A DNA stretch of 64,000 nucleotides from positions 1 to 64,000 of the forward strand of contig CAYHEK010000001.1 of assembly GCA_964355545.1 (NCBI GenBank). Reading direction: 5' to 3'. The notes under the pieces were generated by a model. It had not been told where the DNA came from, ran no database searches, and saw nothing but the letters and a program-made list of their open reading frames with translations. Each line of letters begins with the position of its first letter. The first letter of the stretch is position 1. Positions 42,464-51,514 of the stretch are shown here, one piece after another. The stretch is from JAPLGE01 sp964355545 (GTDB lineage Bacteria; Bipolaricaulota; Bipolaricaulia; UBA7950; UBA9294). The position numbers were made by a program, and so were the translations under genes.

Positions 42464-43510
42464 CTAGTGTCCGCAGGCCTTCGCGAGGGCAATCAGCTCC
42501 GGATGCACCACTTCGCCATCCTGTGTGACAGGCACCCCATCGCAGGCTACCGATGTGGCAAGACAAATCCCGTCAATGTGCGAGGCTGCAACGCGCGGCG
42601 CGCCACCCGAGTACATGGGGCCCTGGTATCCGAACCCCCACTCGGTGCAGCCCCACACCCGCTCATCCTCGGTGGTGCCATACCCAAGCTTGGCGTTGGG
42701 ATTGAACCCGTAGCAGACGTGAGCAGCGAGGTACATGTCGGGATCGTTCAGCCTCTCGAACCACCGCTTCACGATCTGCGCTTCCTTCCCGCCACGGATC
42801 TCCCGGATCCTTCCTTTCTCCACTTCGTAGATCACCGGCTCCGAGACCCGCCCAATGTCCGCCTCACCGCCGCCCGAGATCGCGCCATCGAACACCAACC
42901 GCCCATTGATCGTTTCCTCTCTTGGCGCCCAGCCGATCTGACCGGTGAGGAAGTGCCCCCCCGGCGTCTCCGCGATGTGTTCGTTCGCAAAGGGCCGCGA
43001 AGGATGGTTCTCGAAAGCAATATCAGTGCCCGCCTTGCTCTTCATCGTCATCTTGCGGGCGTTCTTGGTGATTTCAACGACCTTGTTCTGAAAGGCAATC
43101 TGCGCATCTATGTCCACCTCGCCAATACAGCGGATCAACTGCGCGGTTGATAGGCCACCAAGCATGAGGTTGCGCGTGCGTCCGTTGGTCACCGCGCGTT
43201 GCCAGGCCGTGCCGTATAGGAGCCACTGATTGTTCAGCTCAATCCAGGCGTCGGCTGCCGGACAGGCGGCAACGAGCGGTGCCGGAAGGTAGGGATCAGC
43301 GGCCATGCCATATCCCTTCGGCGTGCTGTGCCAAGCGACCATCACCTTTGCCCCCAGGGCCTCCCCTGCCTTCGCCATCTCCTCCGCAACGCGGAAGTCG
43401 CTGATCGAGTCGATGGTGATGAGCAGGTTCTCTCCCGTCGTTACCCGGAGGATCTCTTTGACAGTCTTGTACGCGGCTTTGAAGAGCTCCAAATCAGCTA
43501 CGGTAGGCAT
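42464..43510 (-). CDS. NicX/M29-like metalloenzyme, copy 1
   Basis: 348 aa, related to the group containing 2,5-dihydroxypyridine 5,6-dioxygenase (NicX) and M29 aminopeptidases. NicX uses two His and one Asp for Fe(II). Here His264 (AAHVCYGFNP) and His311-Ile-Asp313 (SHIDGICLATS) stand at matching positions and the chain length is nearly the same. Other conserved blocks are TIDSISDFRVAEEMAKAGE, WHSTPKGYG, GQIGWAP and TTEDERVWGCTEWGFGYQGP. ATG 43510 follows AAGGAGGGATC. A paralog lies divergently at 44177. Whether it is a ring-opening dioxygenase or a peptidase is not settled. Confidence 0.75.
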   Translation of the reverse strand: MPTVADLELFKAAYKTVKEILRVTTGENLLITIDSISDFRVAEEMAKAGEALGAKVMVAWHSTPKGYGMAADPYLPAPLVAACPAADAWIELNNQWLLYGTAWQRAVTNGRTRNLMLGGLSTAQLIRCIGEVDIDAQIAFQNKVVEITKNARKMTMKSKAGTDIAFENHPSRPFANEHIAETPGGHFLTGQIGWAPREETINGRLVFDGAISGGGEADIGRVSEPVIYEVEKGRIREIRGGKEAQIVKRWFERLNDPDMYLAAHVCYGFNPNAKLGYGTTEDERVWGCTEWGFGYQGPMYSGGAPRVAASHIDGICLATSVACDGVPVTQDGEVVHPELIALAKACGH

Positions 43511-44176
43511 GATCCCTCCTTGTCTCGAGTGTCGGGCAGACGCACTTCGCCCGACCTGCAGATTCTAAGTAGGGGGCGCTCACGCTGCAAAGCTTGGCGG
43601 GGAAGGCCTGAGCATGCCGAGGAGTCCCTTCCTCCTTCATGCCGCGCCTTGTCTCGTTGGCACATCGCCAAGACGTCCGCGACAAAGGGCATCCTGACTA
43701 CTGTTGACTCCGCGTCGTCTCCGCATGGACTTTGCTGGAGCAGATTGGGACTGGACAACCTTGTGGCGGTTCCGGACGATCTGACATTCCGCTACTCGCG
43801 GCGGTCCTTGACGAATGCGATCTTGACATCACCTAAAGCGACCGCTAGGCTCCACTGATTCCACAAGTGTGGGATGGAGGCGAGGTCGTGTCGGAACTGG
43901 TATCCTGTACTGCCGGTGGAGAGGATACTGGCGCAGACCGCCCCGTCTGTTCGTGAGCAACTCGCGAGACGAGGAGGTGACTGCAACTACCGCCCAGGCA
44001 ACCGGTGTAGAAGAGGGCTTCCTGTTCGCGGAGGCATGCTTGAGCGGGAGCAGGAAAGAAGCTCGGCGTCCCTGGGCGGTGGCGCTGCCCCGAACATCGA
44101 CCACAAGCTGGTTGACCATTCTTCGGACTGAGACAAAAGCGGTGGACCGCCAGATTCGGAAGAATAGGAGGAAACT
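43511..44176. other. Divergent intergenic region between the two NicX-like genes
   Basis: 666 bases. No intact gene. It includes the remnant described at 43639-43735. Promoters for both divergent genes should lie here; I saw no convincing -35/-10 pair. Confidence 0.6.
43639..43735 (+). pseudogene. Remnant of a third NicX-like gene start
   Basis: An ATGCCGC start, a GTTGG segment, a CACATCGCC segment and GTTGACTCCGCG then ATGGACTT follow the same order as the 5' end of the gene at 44177, with deletions and frame changes. In one frame KGILTTVDSA matches KGESVLITVDSA of the intact copy. No further homologous sequence follows. Confidence 0.45.
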
Positions 44177-45220
44177 ATGCCGCAGATGTACGAGCTAGAG
44201 TTGGGCAAGGCGGGGTACATCGTCGCCCATGACATGTGTCGAATCCGCAAAGGCGAGTCAGTCCTCATCACCGTTGACTCCGCGATGGACTTCAAGCCGG
44301 TCGAGGAGGTGGCCAAGGCGGCAGAGGCGGCCGGGGGAAAGGTGCTTGTCGCTTGGCACTCGACACCACGGGGCTACGGCAAGGTTGCCGACCCCCAGCT
44401 CCCGCTTTCCCTGAAGGCGGCGATCCCTGCGGCCGACGTCTGGATTGAGTTCAACAATCAATGGCTACTCTACTCCACGCCGTGGATCGAGGCGATGTCT
44501 AACCGTCGAACCCGCTACCTCTTTCTCGGCGGACTGAATTGCGAGCGTGTGGTGCGTTGCATCTCCCGACTGGACATGGATCTACAGGAGAGATTCCAGA
44601 ACAAGGTCGTGGAGCTTACGCACCAGGCGTCCCGGATGCGGGTGACGACTGCCGCGGGCACGGACGTCTCCTTTGAGAACGTTCCGAGTCGGCCGATCAC
44701 AAACGAGCTTAGAGCAGACACCCCGGGCCCGCACTTCCTCGTAGGGCAGATTGGGTGGGCACCTCTGGAAGAGAGCATTAACGGCACGATTGTGTTCGAC
44801 GGATCGTTCTCTGGTGGCGGAGAAGCTGACCTGGGAATACTGAACGAGCCCGTCAACCTGACCGTGGAGAAGGGGAAGATCAGGGACGTCCAGGGCGGCG
44901 CGGAGGCCAAGAAGGTGAGCGATTGGCTGCGCGCACTCGGTGACCCCAATATGTACAACCTGGCCCACATCTGCTATGGCTTCAATCCAGGCGCCATTCT
45001 GACTGGGTTGTGCACGGAGGATGAGCGCGTGTGGGGGTCGACGGAATGGGGACACGGCTACCAGGGACCGATGTTCGAGGGCAAGCTGCCCGAGGCCATG
45101 TCGCATGCCGACGGGATATGCCTGAACTCCACAGTGTGGCTCGACAAGACTCTCCTCCTGAAGGATGGAAAGGTGGTTCATGCCGAACTCGTTGAACTGG
45201 CCCAAGGCATGGGTAAGTGA
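44177..45220 (+). CDS. NicX/M29-like metalloenzyme, copy 2
   Basis: 347 aa paralog of the protein at 42464, colinear over its whole length. The putative metal ligands are kept: LAHICYGFNPG and MSHADGICLNS (His-x-Asp). Further shared blocks: TVDSAMDFKPVEEVAKAAE, WHSTPRGYGKVADP, WIEFNNQWLLYSTPW, GQIGWAPLEESINGT and CTEDERVWGSTEWGHGYQGP. ATG 44177 follows AGGAGGAAACT. Divergence between the copies is substantial, so they may have different substrates or form a hetero-oligomer. The chemistry is inferred from family only. Confidence 0.75.
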   Translation: MPQMYELELGKAGYIVAHDMCRIRKGESVLITVDSAMDFKPVEEVAKAAEAAGGKVLVAWHSTPRGYGKVADPQLPLSLKAAIPAADVWIEFNNQWLLYSTPWIEAMSNRRTRYLFLGGLNCERVVRCISRLDMDLQERFQNKVVELTHQASRMRVTTAAGTDVSFENVPSRPITNELRADTPGPHFLVGQIGWAPLEESINGTIVFDGSFSGGGEADLGILNEPVNLTVEKGKIRDVQGGAEAKKVSDWLRALGDPNMYNLAHICYGFNPGAILTGLCTEDERVWGSTEWGHGYQGPMFEGKLPEAMSHADGICLNSTVWLDKTLLLKDGKVVHAELVELAQGMGK

Positions 45221-45543
45221 GCAGAGTGTGAGACGGCAGCATAGATAGGGTGGTCTGCGGGATCGATGCAACGCCTGGCGCTGTGGCCACCCAGGCCCCA
45301 ACTAGACGGCAGCTCTAACAAGGCACAACGTTGGCGGCAGTCGGTGCGTGCGACATGGGCCTTGCCTCCACCGCCGTGATGCCTAGTGGCGAGGTTGGCG
45401 AGAGTGAGTCGCCCTTGGACACAGGCAGGCTCCTCAATGAGTGAGCGAGTGCCCCCAGTGATCTGCAGGCCAATCGGGTTCGATCCAGCGTACCAGTTCA
45501 GAACCTGTCCCACTGGGTCACCCGGTTCAATGACCTTGGAACC

Positions 45544-45565
45544 CAGTTCGAAAGTAGTCCACCAG
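45544..45565 (+). repeat. Short third copy of the glycogen-flank repeat core
   Basis: CAGTTCGAAAGTAGTCCACC differs at two positions from the core of the longer repeat that begins 59 bases on. Confidence 0.55.
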
Positions 45566-45602
45566 GGTGTGCTTCACGGCACGCAGAGCGATTCAAGCAC
45601 TT

Positions 45603-45649
45603 CGGCCGTCAGCCACTTGGCAGTTCGAAAGTCGTCCGCTAGACTCCAC
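45603..45649 (+). repeat. 47-bp direct repeat, left copy (glycogen cluster flank)
   Basis: 41 of 47 bases equal 58600-58646, with an uninterrupted 20-base identity starting GCAGTTCGAAAG. Weaker similarity continues about 15 bases upstream. The pair brackets 13 kb of glycogen genes. Confidence 0.75.
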
Positions 45650-45984
45650 CACGCTGGAAAACATCTACAGATCGGCACTCCAGTCTGAGGAGTCCAGCGT
45701 ACTTCGAACAACAGACTGTGTGGTGTTAAGGAACCGCTATGCGGATACCGAAGAGAGCACCTCCGATTGGAGTGGTCGCACAGCTCTCATTCGAGTAGTT
45801 AGAGTCGCCAGCGCCGTTGTAGGCACGCACACGGAGCAGTACGTCGTCGCACTGCTCAGCCCCGCGGGGGGGGTCGTCCGGGTGACCCTGGCGACGAACA
45901 GACCGGCCGGGATTACGGGCTCGAGGAGTCCGTGCCGCGGGCGCGCTGGGACAAAAGCACGTCAGCCGTCGCGCTCCTTCCAGG

Positions 45985-47385
45985 CTAGGGGAGGGCGTCG
46001 TCCCGCTTCTCTTGGGGAGAACGACGCGCTCGGTGGTCCCGTCTCGCCCCTCTCTTCAGGAGTCCCTCGAGAAGGGCGAGCTTCTCCTCCATGAGAGCTC
46101 GCGTACGCGCCTCCAGGTTCAGTCGCAGAAGGGGCTCCGTGTTCGAAGGACGAAGGTTGAACCACCAGTCGTCGTAGTCGACGGAGAGCCCGTCCAAGTG
46201 GCTGACGCTGCCGTCCTGGAACTGCGCTTCCACCCTCTCCATGGCTCCCCTCAGGTCGGCGGCCGGGAAGTTGATCTCACCGGTGTGCGCGTACTTGCGC
46301 AGGGGTTCGACGAGTGACGCGAGAGACGCCCCGGACCTGGCAGCGGCCTGGAGGACCAGAAGCATGGCCATGATTCCGCTCTCGCAGTAGAAGAAGTCCG
46401 CGAAGTAGAAGTGGTACGAGAGCTCACCGCCAAACAAGGTCGCTTCCTGCCTCATTAGGGCCTTGATGAATGAATGCCCAACGCGAGTCTTGACCGGGCG
46501 CCCCCCGTGTGCGCGGATGACCTCGGGGACCACTCGGCTTGAGCGCAGATCGTAGAGGATCACGCCTGGGCCCCTCTCCTCGAGGAGCGCCGTTGCGATA
46601 AGCGCAGTCAGCAAGTCTCCCCGCACTCGTTCGCCTCTCTCGTCCAGGAACGCGACTCGGTCGGCATCTCCATCGAAGGCAACGCCAATGGAGTGGGGTT
46701 CCGCTGCCATCGCCTCTCGCAGGCTTGCAAGGTTCTCGTCCTTGCTGGGATTCGCTTCATGGTGCGGGAATCGTCCATCGAGCTCGAAATAGAGGTCCTT
46801 GTGACTGATCTCCTGGGTGTCGAGTATCCCGGGCAAGATTGCGCCGGCCATGCCGTTGCCGGCATCGATGACGACGGGCCGATCGAACGCAACATGAAGA
46901 CGCTCCCTAAAGAAGGCGCGATAGCGTTCGTTCAGGTTCTCGCGCCTGCAAGAGCCCCTACTCGCAGGCTTCGAGGCAGGTGTCACGAAGGCCCGCTCGC
47001 GAATGGCAGCGAGTCCCGAATCGGAGCTGATCGGGATCGCTTCCTCGCGGACGAACTTGAACCCGTTGTACTTCGCCGGGTTGTGAGAAGCGGTAATCAT
47101 GACCCCACCGGCGGCCCCGAGTGTGTTGACGGCAAAGTAGAACATAGGTGTGCTGCTGAGACCGATGTCAACGACATCCATCCCGCCAGTTAACAGACCG
47201 TCCGCGAGCGCGGCGAAAAGAGGCTCAGAGCTAGGGCGCATGTCCCTGCCCACCACGACACCTCTCCCTTCTCCGAGGAGGGGGCTCTGCGCGAAGCCCA
47301 TCCCGATGCGGTAGGCTGCCTCCTCGTCCAGCTCGTCCGGGTAGATTCCACGAACGTCGTAGGCCTTGAACAGCTCCTGTCCCAT
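45985..47385 (-). CDS. pgm: Phosphoglucomutase/phosphomannomutase
   Basis: 466 aa alpha-D-phosphohexomutase. Catalytic phosphoserine loop GVMITASHNPAKYNG, metal loop AFDGDADRVAFLD, sugar loop FGGELSYHFYF and C-terminal phosphate-binding RPSNTEPLLRLNLEAR. N-terminal FKAYDVRGIYPDELDEE is typical of ManB/AlgC-like enzymes that use glucose and mannose phosphates. It would supply glucose-1-phosphate for GlgC. ATG 47385 follows GGGAGGAGAGGC. Last gene of the - strand glycogen unit. Confidence 0.93.
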   Translation of the reverse strand: MGQELFKAYDVRGIYPDELDEEAAYRIGMGFAQSPLLGEGRGVVVGRDMRPSSEPLFAALADGLLTGGMDVVDIGLSSTPMFYFAVNTLGAAGGVMITASHNPAKYNGFKFVREEAIPISSDSGLAAIRERAFVTPASKPASRGSCRRENLNERYRAFFRERLHVAFDRPVVIDAGNGMAGAILPGILDTQEISHKDLYFELDGRFPHHEANPSKDENLASLREAMAAEPHSIGVAFDGDADRVAFLDERGERVRGDLLTALIATALLEERGPGVILYDLRSSRVVPEVIRAHGGRPVKTRVGHSFIKALMRQEATLFGGELSYHFYFADFFYCESGIMAMLLVLQAAARSGASLASLVEPLRKYAHTGEINFPAADLRGAMERVEAQFQDGSVSHLDGLSVDYDDWWFNLRPSNTEPLLRLNLEARTRALMEEKLALLEGLLKRGARRDHRARRSPQEKRDDALP

Positions 47386-47726
47386 GTTTGCCTCTCCTCC
47401 CGGCCGGACGGCTGACTTGCCGTGAGACCGCCAACACACTACTCACCCCTCGTTCCACGCGCAATCTCCTGTTGCCGGACGCCGGGTTCACCCGACCGGT
47501 CCCGTGCGGGGTCTGCCCGGCCCACCGGAGGAGAGCCCGCCGCGCGGCAGGATGGGCGGGGGAGCCTCGCCATCCCGGGAGCCCGCGCGCCGTGCTGGCA
47601 CGACTCGCGCTTGGCCGCAAAGAGCCTCGGCGCTCACGCACACGCTGGTTTCCGCAAACGAGAAGAATCCTGATCGACACGCTGGCCGACGCAGGCCGCA
47701 GCAGGGGGCTTCGTCCGGGCCACGGC
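47386..47726. other. 341-bp gene-free stretch
   Basis: Very GC-rich. Open frames here read through both strands without any family resemblance. Nothing assigned. Confidence 0.6.
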
Positions 47727-49694
47727 CTAAAGAGCGGCGTCGAAAGCGACGTTGGAGAGCCCCTCGCCGGAAGCGGCGAACACACAACACTCGGCGGGAC
47801 CCAGCTCCAGAAGCATCCTTCCCTTGATAATGCGGCCATTCCGCCCTTCGACGGAACCGTGCCCAAGCTCCCACGCAGGAGCCAGGACAACGCTTGCCGT
47901 CTGCGGATGGTCTGCGTCCGTGTTCGCCGTCACCACGAGCCTATCGCGCCCCCGCGCCCTGGCGAACGCAATCACGTGGGGGTTCCCGGTCCCAAGGGAC
48001 ATCAGCGTCTCCGCGGATGGGTCAATGATGAGATCCTCCCAGCGAGATCGGACCTTCAGAGCTGCGCGGACAAAGGCAGGGAGCGTGGCCATGCGGTCCC
48101 ATCCGTATGCACACGGGCTGTACAAGGCGAGCCTGTCCGTCGGATAGCCCGATAGCTCCGCGGCCGAGAAGTCAAGGCCGGTATTGACTGGCAGCTCTTC
48201 ACCAAGCTCAAACCCCGAATGTACGAACGGAATCCCGGGAAGAAAGCACCCGATCGCCCACGCCAACCGCGACCGCAGCGCGCCGCCCGGTCGGCTCGCG
48301 CATCGCGGCGTGTCATGAGTTTCCGGAGTCATGAAAAACGGTATGGGTAGTCCCTCCCGCGCAAGCCGGGGGATGAACTCGTCTCGCAGGTAGTCGGGGC
48401 GGTGGACCGCCCACCAGTAGTTGCCGACGACGGCGTTGTACCCCTCCTCCCGGCTTGCCTGCTCAATGGTGAAGTCCTCATCGTAGAAGGCGAAGTTGGG
48501 GTCGAGGGACCGTGCGGCTGCCACCATGCGCTGTTTCAATGGCCTCGGCAGAGAGTGTCCCATGTCCACCATGACGCCATCGATTCCGAACGTCTCCTGA
48601 TAGTGCGGGATGATCCCAACGATCCGCTTCCACAGCGGTTCCACCGCGTGCTCGGGGCGGGAGAGCCGCGTGTCGTACATCCGTAGGGTGTTGTACGCCA
48701 TGTAATTGAACCCGGGGTGGTCGTACAGACGCAGGTACGTCACGTCTCCCCACGGGGGCTGCGGGTCGTCGGGCGGCCAGTCCGCAAACGCGCCCGGGAT
48801 CCTCACGTCGGTGCCATCTTCGAGCGTCCCGATCCACCCATGACCGACCCGACGAACCCTCCCGGGAAGAGGCGGCGCCCGGAAAAGCCTTCTGTAGCCC
48901 TCATGAGGCGCCGGAAGGTCGGTCAGATCGCCCCGGCCGACCCGTGACGTGATCTCCGCAAGCTCGCTGGCGGTAAAGAGTGGACTCCCATACGCCGCTT
49001 CAGTGAGGTCTCCCTGGCGTCGATCAGCGGTCTGGGCCTGGATCCAGTAGAACCATTCCGGATGTTCGCTGGCCCACGCGGCATCCTTGGCGCTCGTCCG
49101 AAAGACGAACTCCGCGACGACGCGAATCCCCAAGTGATGAGCGGCCTCCACGAATGCCGCGAATTCCGTTTCAGCGCCCAAGCGCAGTGCTGGCTCGGCG
49201 AGGAGGTCGTCGAGCCGGTAGGGATCTCTGATGGCGTAGGCCGAGCCCAGCTGGCCCTTCCTACCGTCCTCGCCGATCTGCGTGACCGGCAGAAGCTGCA
49301 CGACATCGCAGCCCAGCCATCGAACGTAGGGAAGAAGGGCGATCGACTTGAGGAAGGTTCCTGTCTCTCGGAACCCGTCCCCGTTGGCGGGAACGTCGAT
49401 GGCGCCGTTCCCGTCGTGGTCGAACGCTGTGCTGGCCCGGACGAACAGGTTGTAGACCACCGCCCGGCGGCTCCACTCGCCGCCAACCCCGCCACGGGTC
49501 AGTGGCTGCACTGGGGAGCTCTGGATCTGCGAAATCCGCTCCATGTAGAACCTGAACGGGTCGACGGCGATCGCTCGTGCAGGCTCGGTGGCGGGATCGA
49601 CCCACAGACTGGGGATCCGATAGGCTGGCAGCCGCTCCGCTCTGTCCGTGAGTCCTTCGCGAAGGCGCGCCTTGACCGCATCAAGCGCTTTCAT
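47727..49694 (-). CDS. GH13-family alpha-glucan-active enzyme
   Basis: 655 aa. The (beta/alpha)8 barrel is recognisable from AVVYNLFVRASTAFDHDGNG, WLGCDVVQLLPVTQIGEDG and GIRVVAEFVFRTSA. The nucleophile Asp is in GVMVDMGHSLP, the acid/base Glu probably in AFYDEDFT and the third Asp in ETHDTPR. A roughly 85-residue N-terminal part is not recognised. No signal peptide, so it acts in the cytoplasm on glycogen or maltodextrin. It does not show the N-terminus of GlgE, so I leave the subfamily open. ATG 49694 follows AAGGAGCG. Confidence 0.82.
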   Translation of the reverse strand: MKALDAVKARLREGLTDRAERLPAYRIPSLWVDPATEPARAIAVDPFRFYMERISQIQSSPVQPLTRGGVGGEWSRRAVVYNLFVRASTAFDHDGNGAIDVPANGDGFRETGTFLKSIALLPYVRWLGCDVVQLLPVTQIGEDGRKGQLGSAYAIRDPYRLDDLLAEPALRLGAETEFAAFVEAAHHLGIRVVAEFVFRTSAKDAAWASEHPEWFYWIQAQTADRRQGDLTEAAYGSPLFTASELAEITSRVGRGDLTDLPAPHEGYRRLFRAPPLPGRVRRVGHGWIGTLEDGTDVRIPGAFADWPPDDPQPPWGDVTYLRLYDHPGFNYMAYNTLRMYDTRLSRPEHAVEPLWKRIVGIIPHYQETFGIDGVMVDMGHSLPRPLKQRMVAAARSLDPNFAFYDEDFTIEQASREEGYNAVVGNYWWAVHRPDYLRDEFIPRLAREGLPIPFFMTPETHDTPRCASRPGGALRSRLAWAIGCFLPGIPFVHSGFELGEELPVNTGLDFSAAELSGYPTDRLALYSPCAYGWDRMATLPAFVRAALKVRSRWEDLIIDPSAETLMSLGTGNPHVIAFARARGRDRLVVTANTDADHPQTASVVLAPAWELGHGSVEGRNGRIIKGRMLLELGPAECCVFAASGEGLSNVAFDAAL

Positions 49695-50004
49695 GAGGTT
49701 CGCTCCTTGCTGGGCTCGTGATGCTCCTCCAAGCCACCAACCCCCGTCGCTTCCTTGGAGTTCATCATAGAGGCGTCCTGCTGCCCCGTCCACGGCAGAC
49801 AGCCATGGCCGCGGGAGCCTCCGCTCGCGCATCCCCAAGGCCCGCGCTCCCATCCGGCAGGCGTCTCACCCACCACGGTCTTCCTCGCAACCAAGGGCTG
49901 GTCTGATCTCGTGACCACCGAATCCGGTTCGGTCGCCCTCCCCTCGGCGCAAAGGACTCCGGATTCTGCGTGTGTATCCACCCTGGCTCCCCGAGGCCGA
50001 GGCG
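49695..50004. other. 310-bp gene-free stretch
   Basis: Lies between the glgA stop and the start of the GH13 gene on the - strand. No gene, hairpin or promoter stands out. Confidence 0.55.
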
Positions 50005-51438
50005 CTAGCCCTGCGCTATGACCCGCTCGTAGAGGGCTACGTACCGGCGAGCCGACGCGTCCCATGACAGATCCTGACGCATCCCTCTCTGCTGGAGGCG
50101 CCTCCAGGCCTCGGGCGCCGACCGATACACCTCCAGGGCGCGGGCTAGCGCGGCGAGCATGGCCGCCTCGCTGTACTCGCTGAAGAGAAAGCCAGTCCCG
50201 GCTTCGCTGCCCGCGTCGTACTCGGAAATCGTGTCCTCGAGCCCACCTGTGGCGCGAACCACCGGGACTGCGCCGTACCGGAGGGAATACATCTGGTTCA
50301 ACCCACACGGCTCAAAGCGCGACGGCATGAGGAAGATGTCGCAAGACCCTTCGATGCGGTGAGCCCAGGTCTCGGAGAAAGACAGCTGAGCCGAGACCCG
50401 ACGGGGATACTGCGCCGCCTTCTCACAGAAAAACGCCTCAAAGCGCGGGTCTCCGGTTCCCAAGAGGACGAACTGGATCCCGAGTGACATGATCCGCGGG
50501 AAAGCAGGCATCACAAGATCAAACCCCTTCTGCTCTGCCAACCGGGAGATCATCCCCACGACCGGGACGTTTGCGTCCGGGTCAAGGCCGAGCTCGCTCT
50601 GCAGCCTGCGCTTGTTCTCGCGCCTCCCGGAGAGATCGCCCGCCGAGTACGCGACCCAAAGATGTGGATCTCGCTTCGGATCCCAGACAGACGTATCCAC
50701 CCCGTTCAAGACCCCAACCAGGTCGCCTCGCCGACCCCGGAGATCCTGCTCGAGTCCCTCCCCGCGGTCGAGGATCTCGGCAGCGTAGGTCGGAGACACG
50801 GTCGTGAGAAGGTCAGCCTGGCGGATCCCCCCCTTCAGGAGATTCACGGTCCCGCGGTCCTCGAACGAACGGAGAGCCTCCGGGGACAGCCCTGTGACAG
50901 GCCCCTGTGAGGCCGGGAAGACTCCCTGATAGGCGAGATTGTGGATGGTGAGCACGGTCTTCGTACCTTGCGAGAAGGCGCCCCCTCGAGTGGTACGAAG
51001 GTAGGCGGGGATGAGAGCCGTGTGCCAGTCGTTGGCATGAACGATGTCTGGAAGCCAGCTGACCGCCTCGCACAGCGCGAGACTCCCGCGCGACAGAAAG
51101 GTGAAGCGCGCCAGCGCGTCCGCGTATTCCCGTCCCTCCCCGTAGATCTGAGGGCGATCGAAATAGGGATCGTGGCCAAGGAAGTTGATCGGGACCTCGC
51201 TCTCGGGGAGTCTTGCGGCAAACGTGACGCAGTCCTTGGCCTCTCCGCCCACAGGAACGGTGAACCGGACGAGTTCCCGCAAGCTAGGTGTCCCTACAAC
51301 GCTCCGGTACTTCGGCATGACGACCCGGACGTCGGCGCCATGCTCGGCCAAGGCACGCGGAAGAGCAAGGGCAACGTCAGCGAGCCCGCCAGCCTTCGCA
51401 AAGGGCGCGACCTCCGCTGAGACGAATAGAACGCGCAC
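50005..51438 (-). CDS. glgA: Glycogen synthase (ADP-glucose, GT5)
   Basis: 477 aa. N-terminal VLFVSAEVAPFAKAGGLADVALALP carries the Lys-x-Gly-Gly nucleotide-binding motif. Further blocks: VHANDWHTALIPAYL, LTIHNLAYQGVFP, VSPTYAAEIL, GVLNGVDTSVWDP and the C-terminal EPCGLNQMYSLRYG with VRATGGLEDTI. Extends alpha-1,4 chains from ADP-glucose made by GlgC. Starts with GTG 51438 behind GGAGGTGG. Confidence 0.95.
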   Translation of the reverse strand: MRVLFVSAEVAPFAKAGGLADVALALPRALAEHGADVRVVMPKYRSVVGTPSLRELVRFTVPVGGEAKDCVTFAARLPESEVPINFLGHDPYFDRPQIYGEGREYADALARFTFLSRGSLALCEAVSWLPDIVHANDWHTALIPAYLRTTRGGAFSQGTKTVLTIHNLAYQGVFPASQGPVTGLSPEALRSFEDRGTVNLLKGGIRQADLLTTVSPTYAAEILDRGEGLEQDLRGRRGDLVGVLNGVDTSVWDPKRDPHLWVAYSAGDLSGRRENKRRLQSELGLDPDANVPVVGMISRLAEQKGFDLVMPAFPRIMSLGIQFVLLGTGDPRFEAFFCEKAAQYPRRVSAQLSFSETWAHRIEGSCDIFLMPSRFEPCGLNQMYSLRYGAVPVVRATGGLEDTISEYDAGSEAGTGFLFSEYSEAAMLAALARALEVYRSAPEAWRRLQQRGMRQDLSWDASARRYVALYERVIAQG

Positions 51439-51514
51439 ACACCACCTCCATCATGGACGATACAAGACTCCCACACCGGTATCAAACCAGAGCGGCGACG
51501 AGCCGCCGGGCGAG

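Larger units (their letters stand above)
45221..45984. other. 764-bp region without a supported gene, holding repeats
   Basis: Contains the short repeat CAGTTCGAAAGTAGTCCACC at 45544-45563 and the 47-bp repeat at 45603-45649. An open frame across 45567-46094 has no recognisable domain and no good start. It may be degraded sequence left by recombination at the edge of the glycogen cluster. Confidence 0.6.

Noticed and set aside
45567..46094. 175-aa open frame between NicX-like copy 2 and pgm
   Set aside because: No domain or ribosome site; it overlaps the pgm 3' end and contains the repeats.
47388..48155. 255-aa open frame on the + strand
   Set aside because: Begins in a featureless gap and continues antisense to the GH13 gene; no motif.
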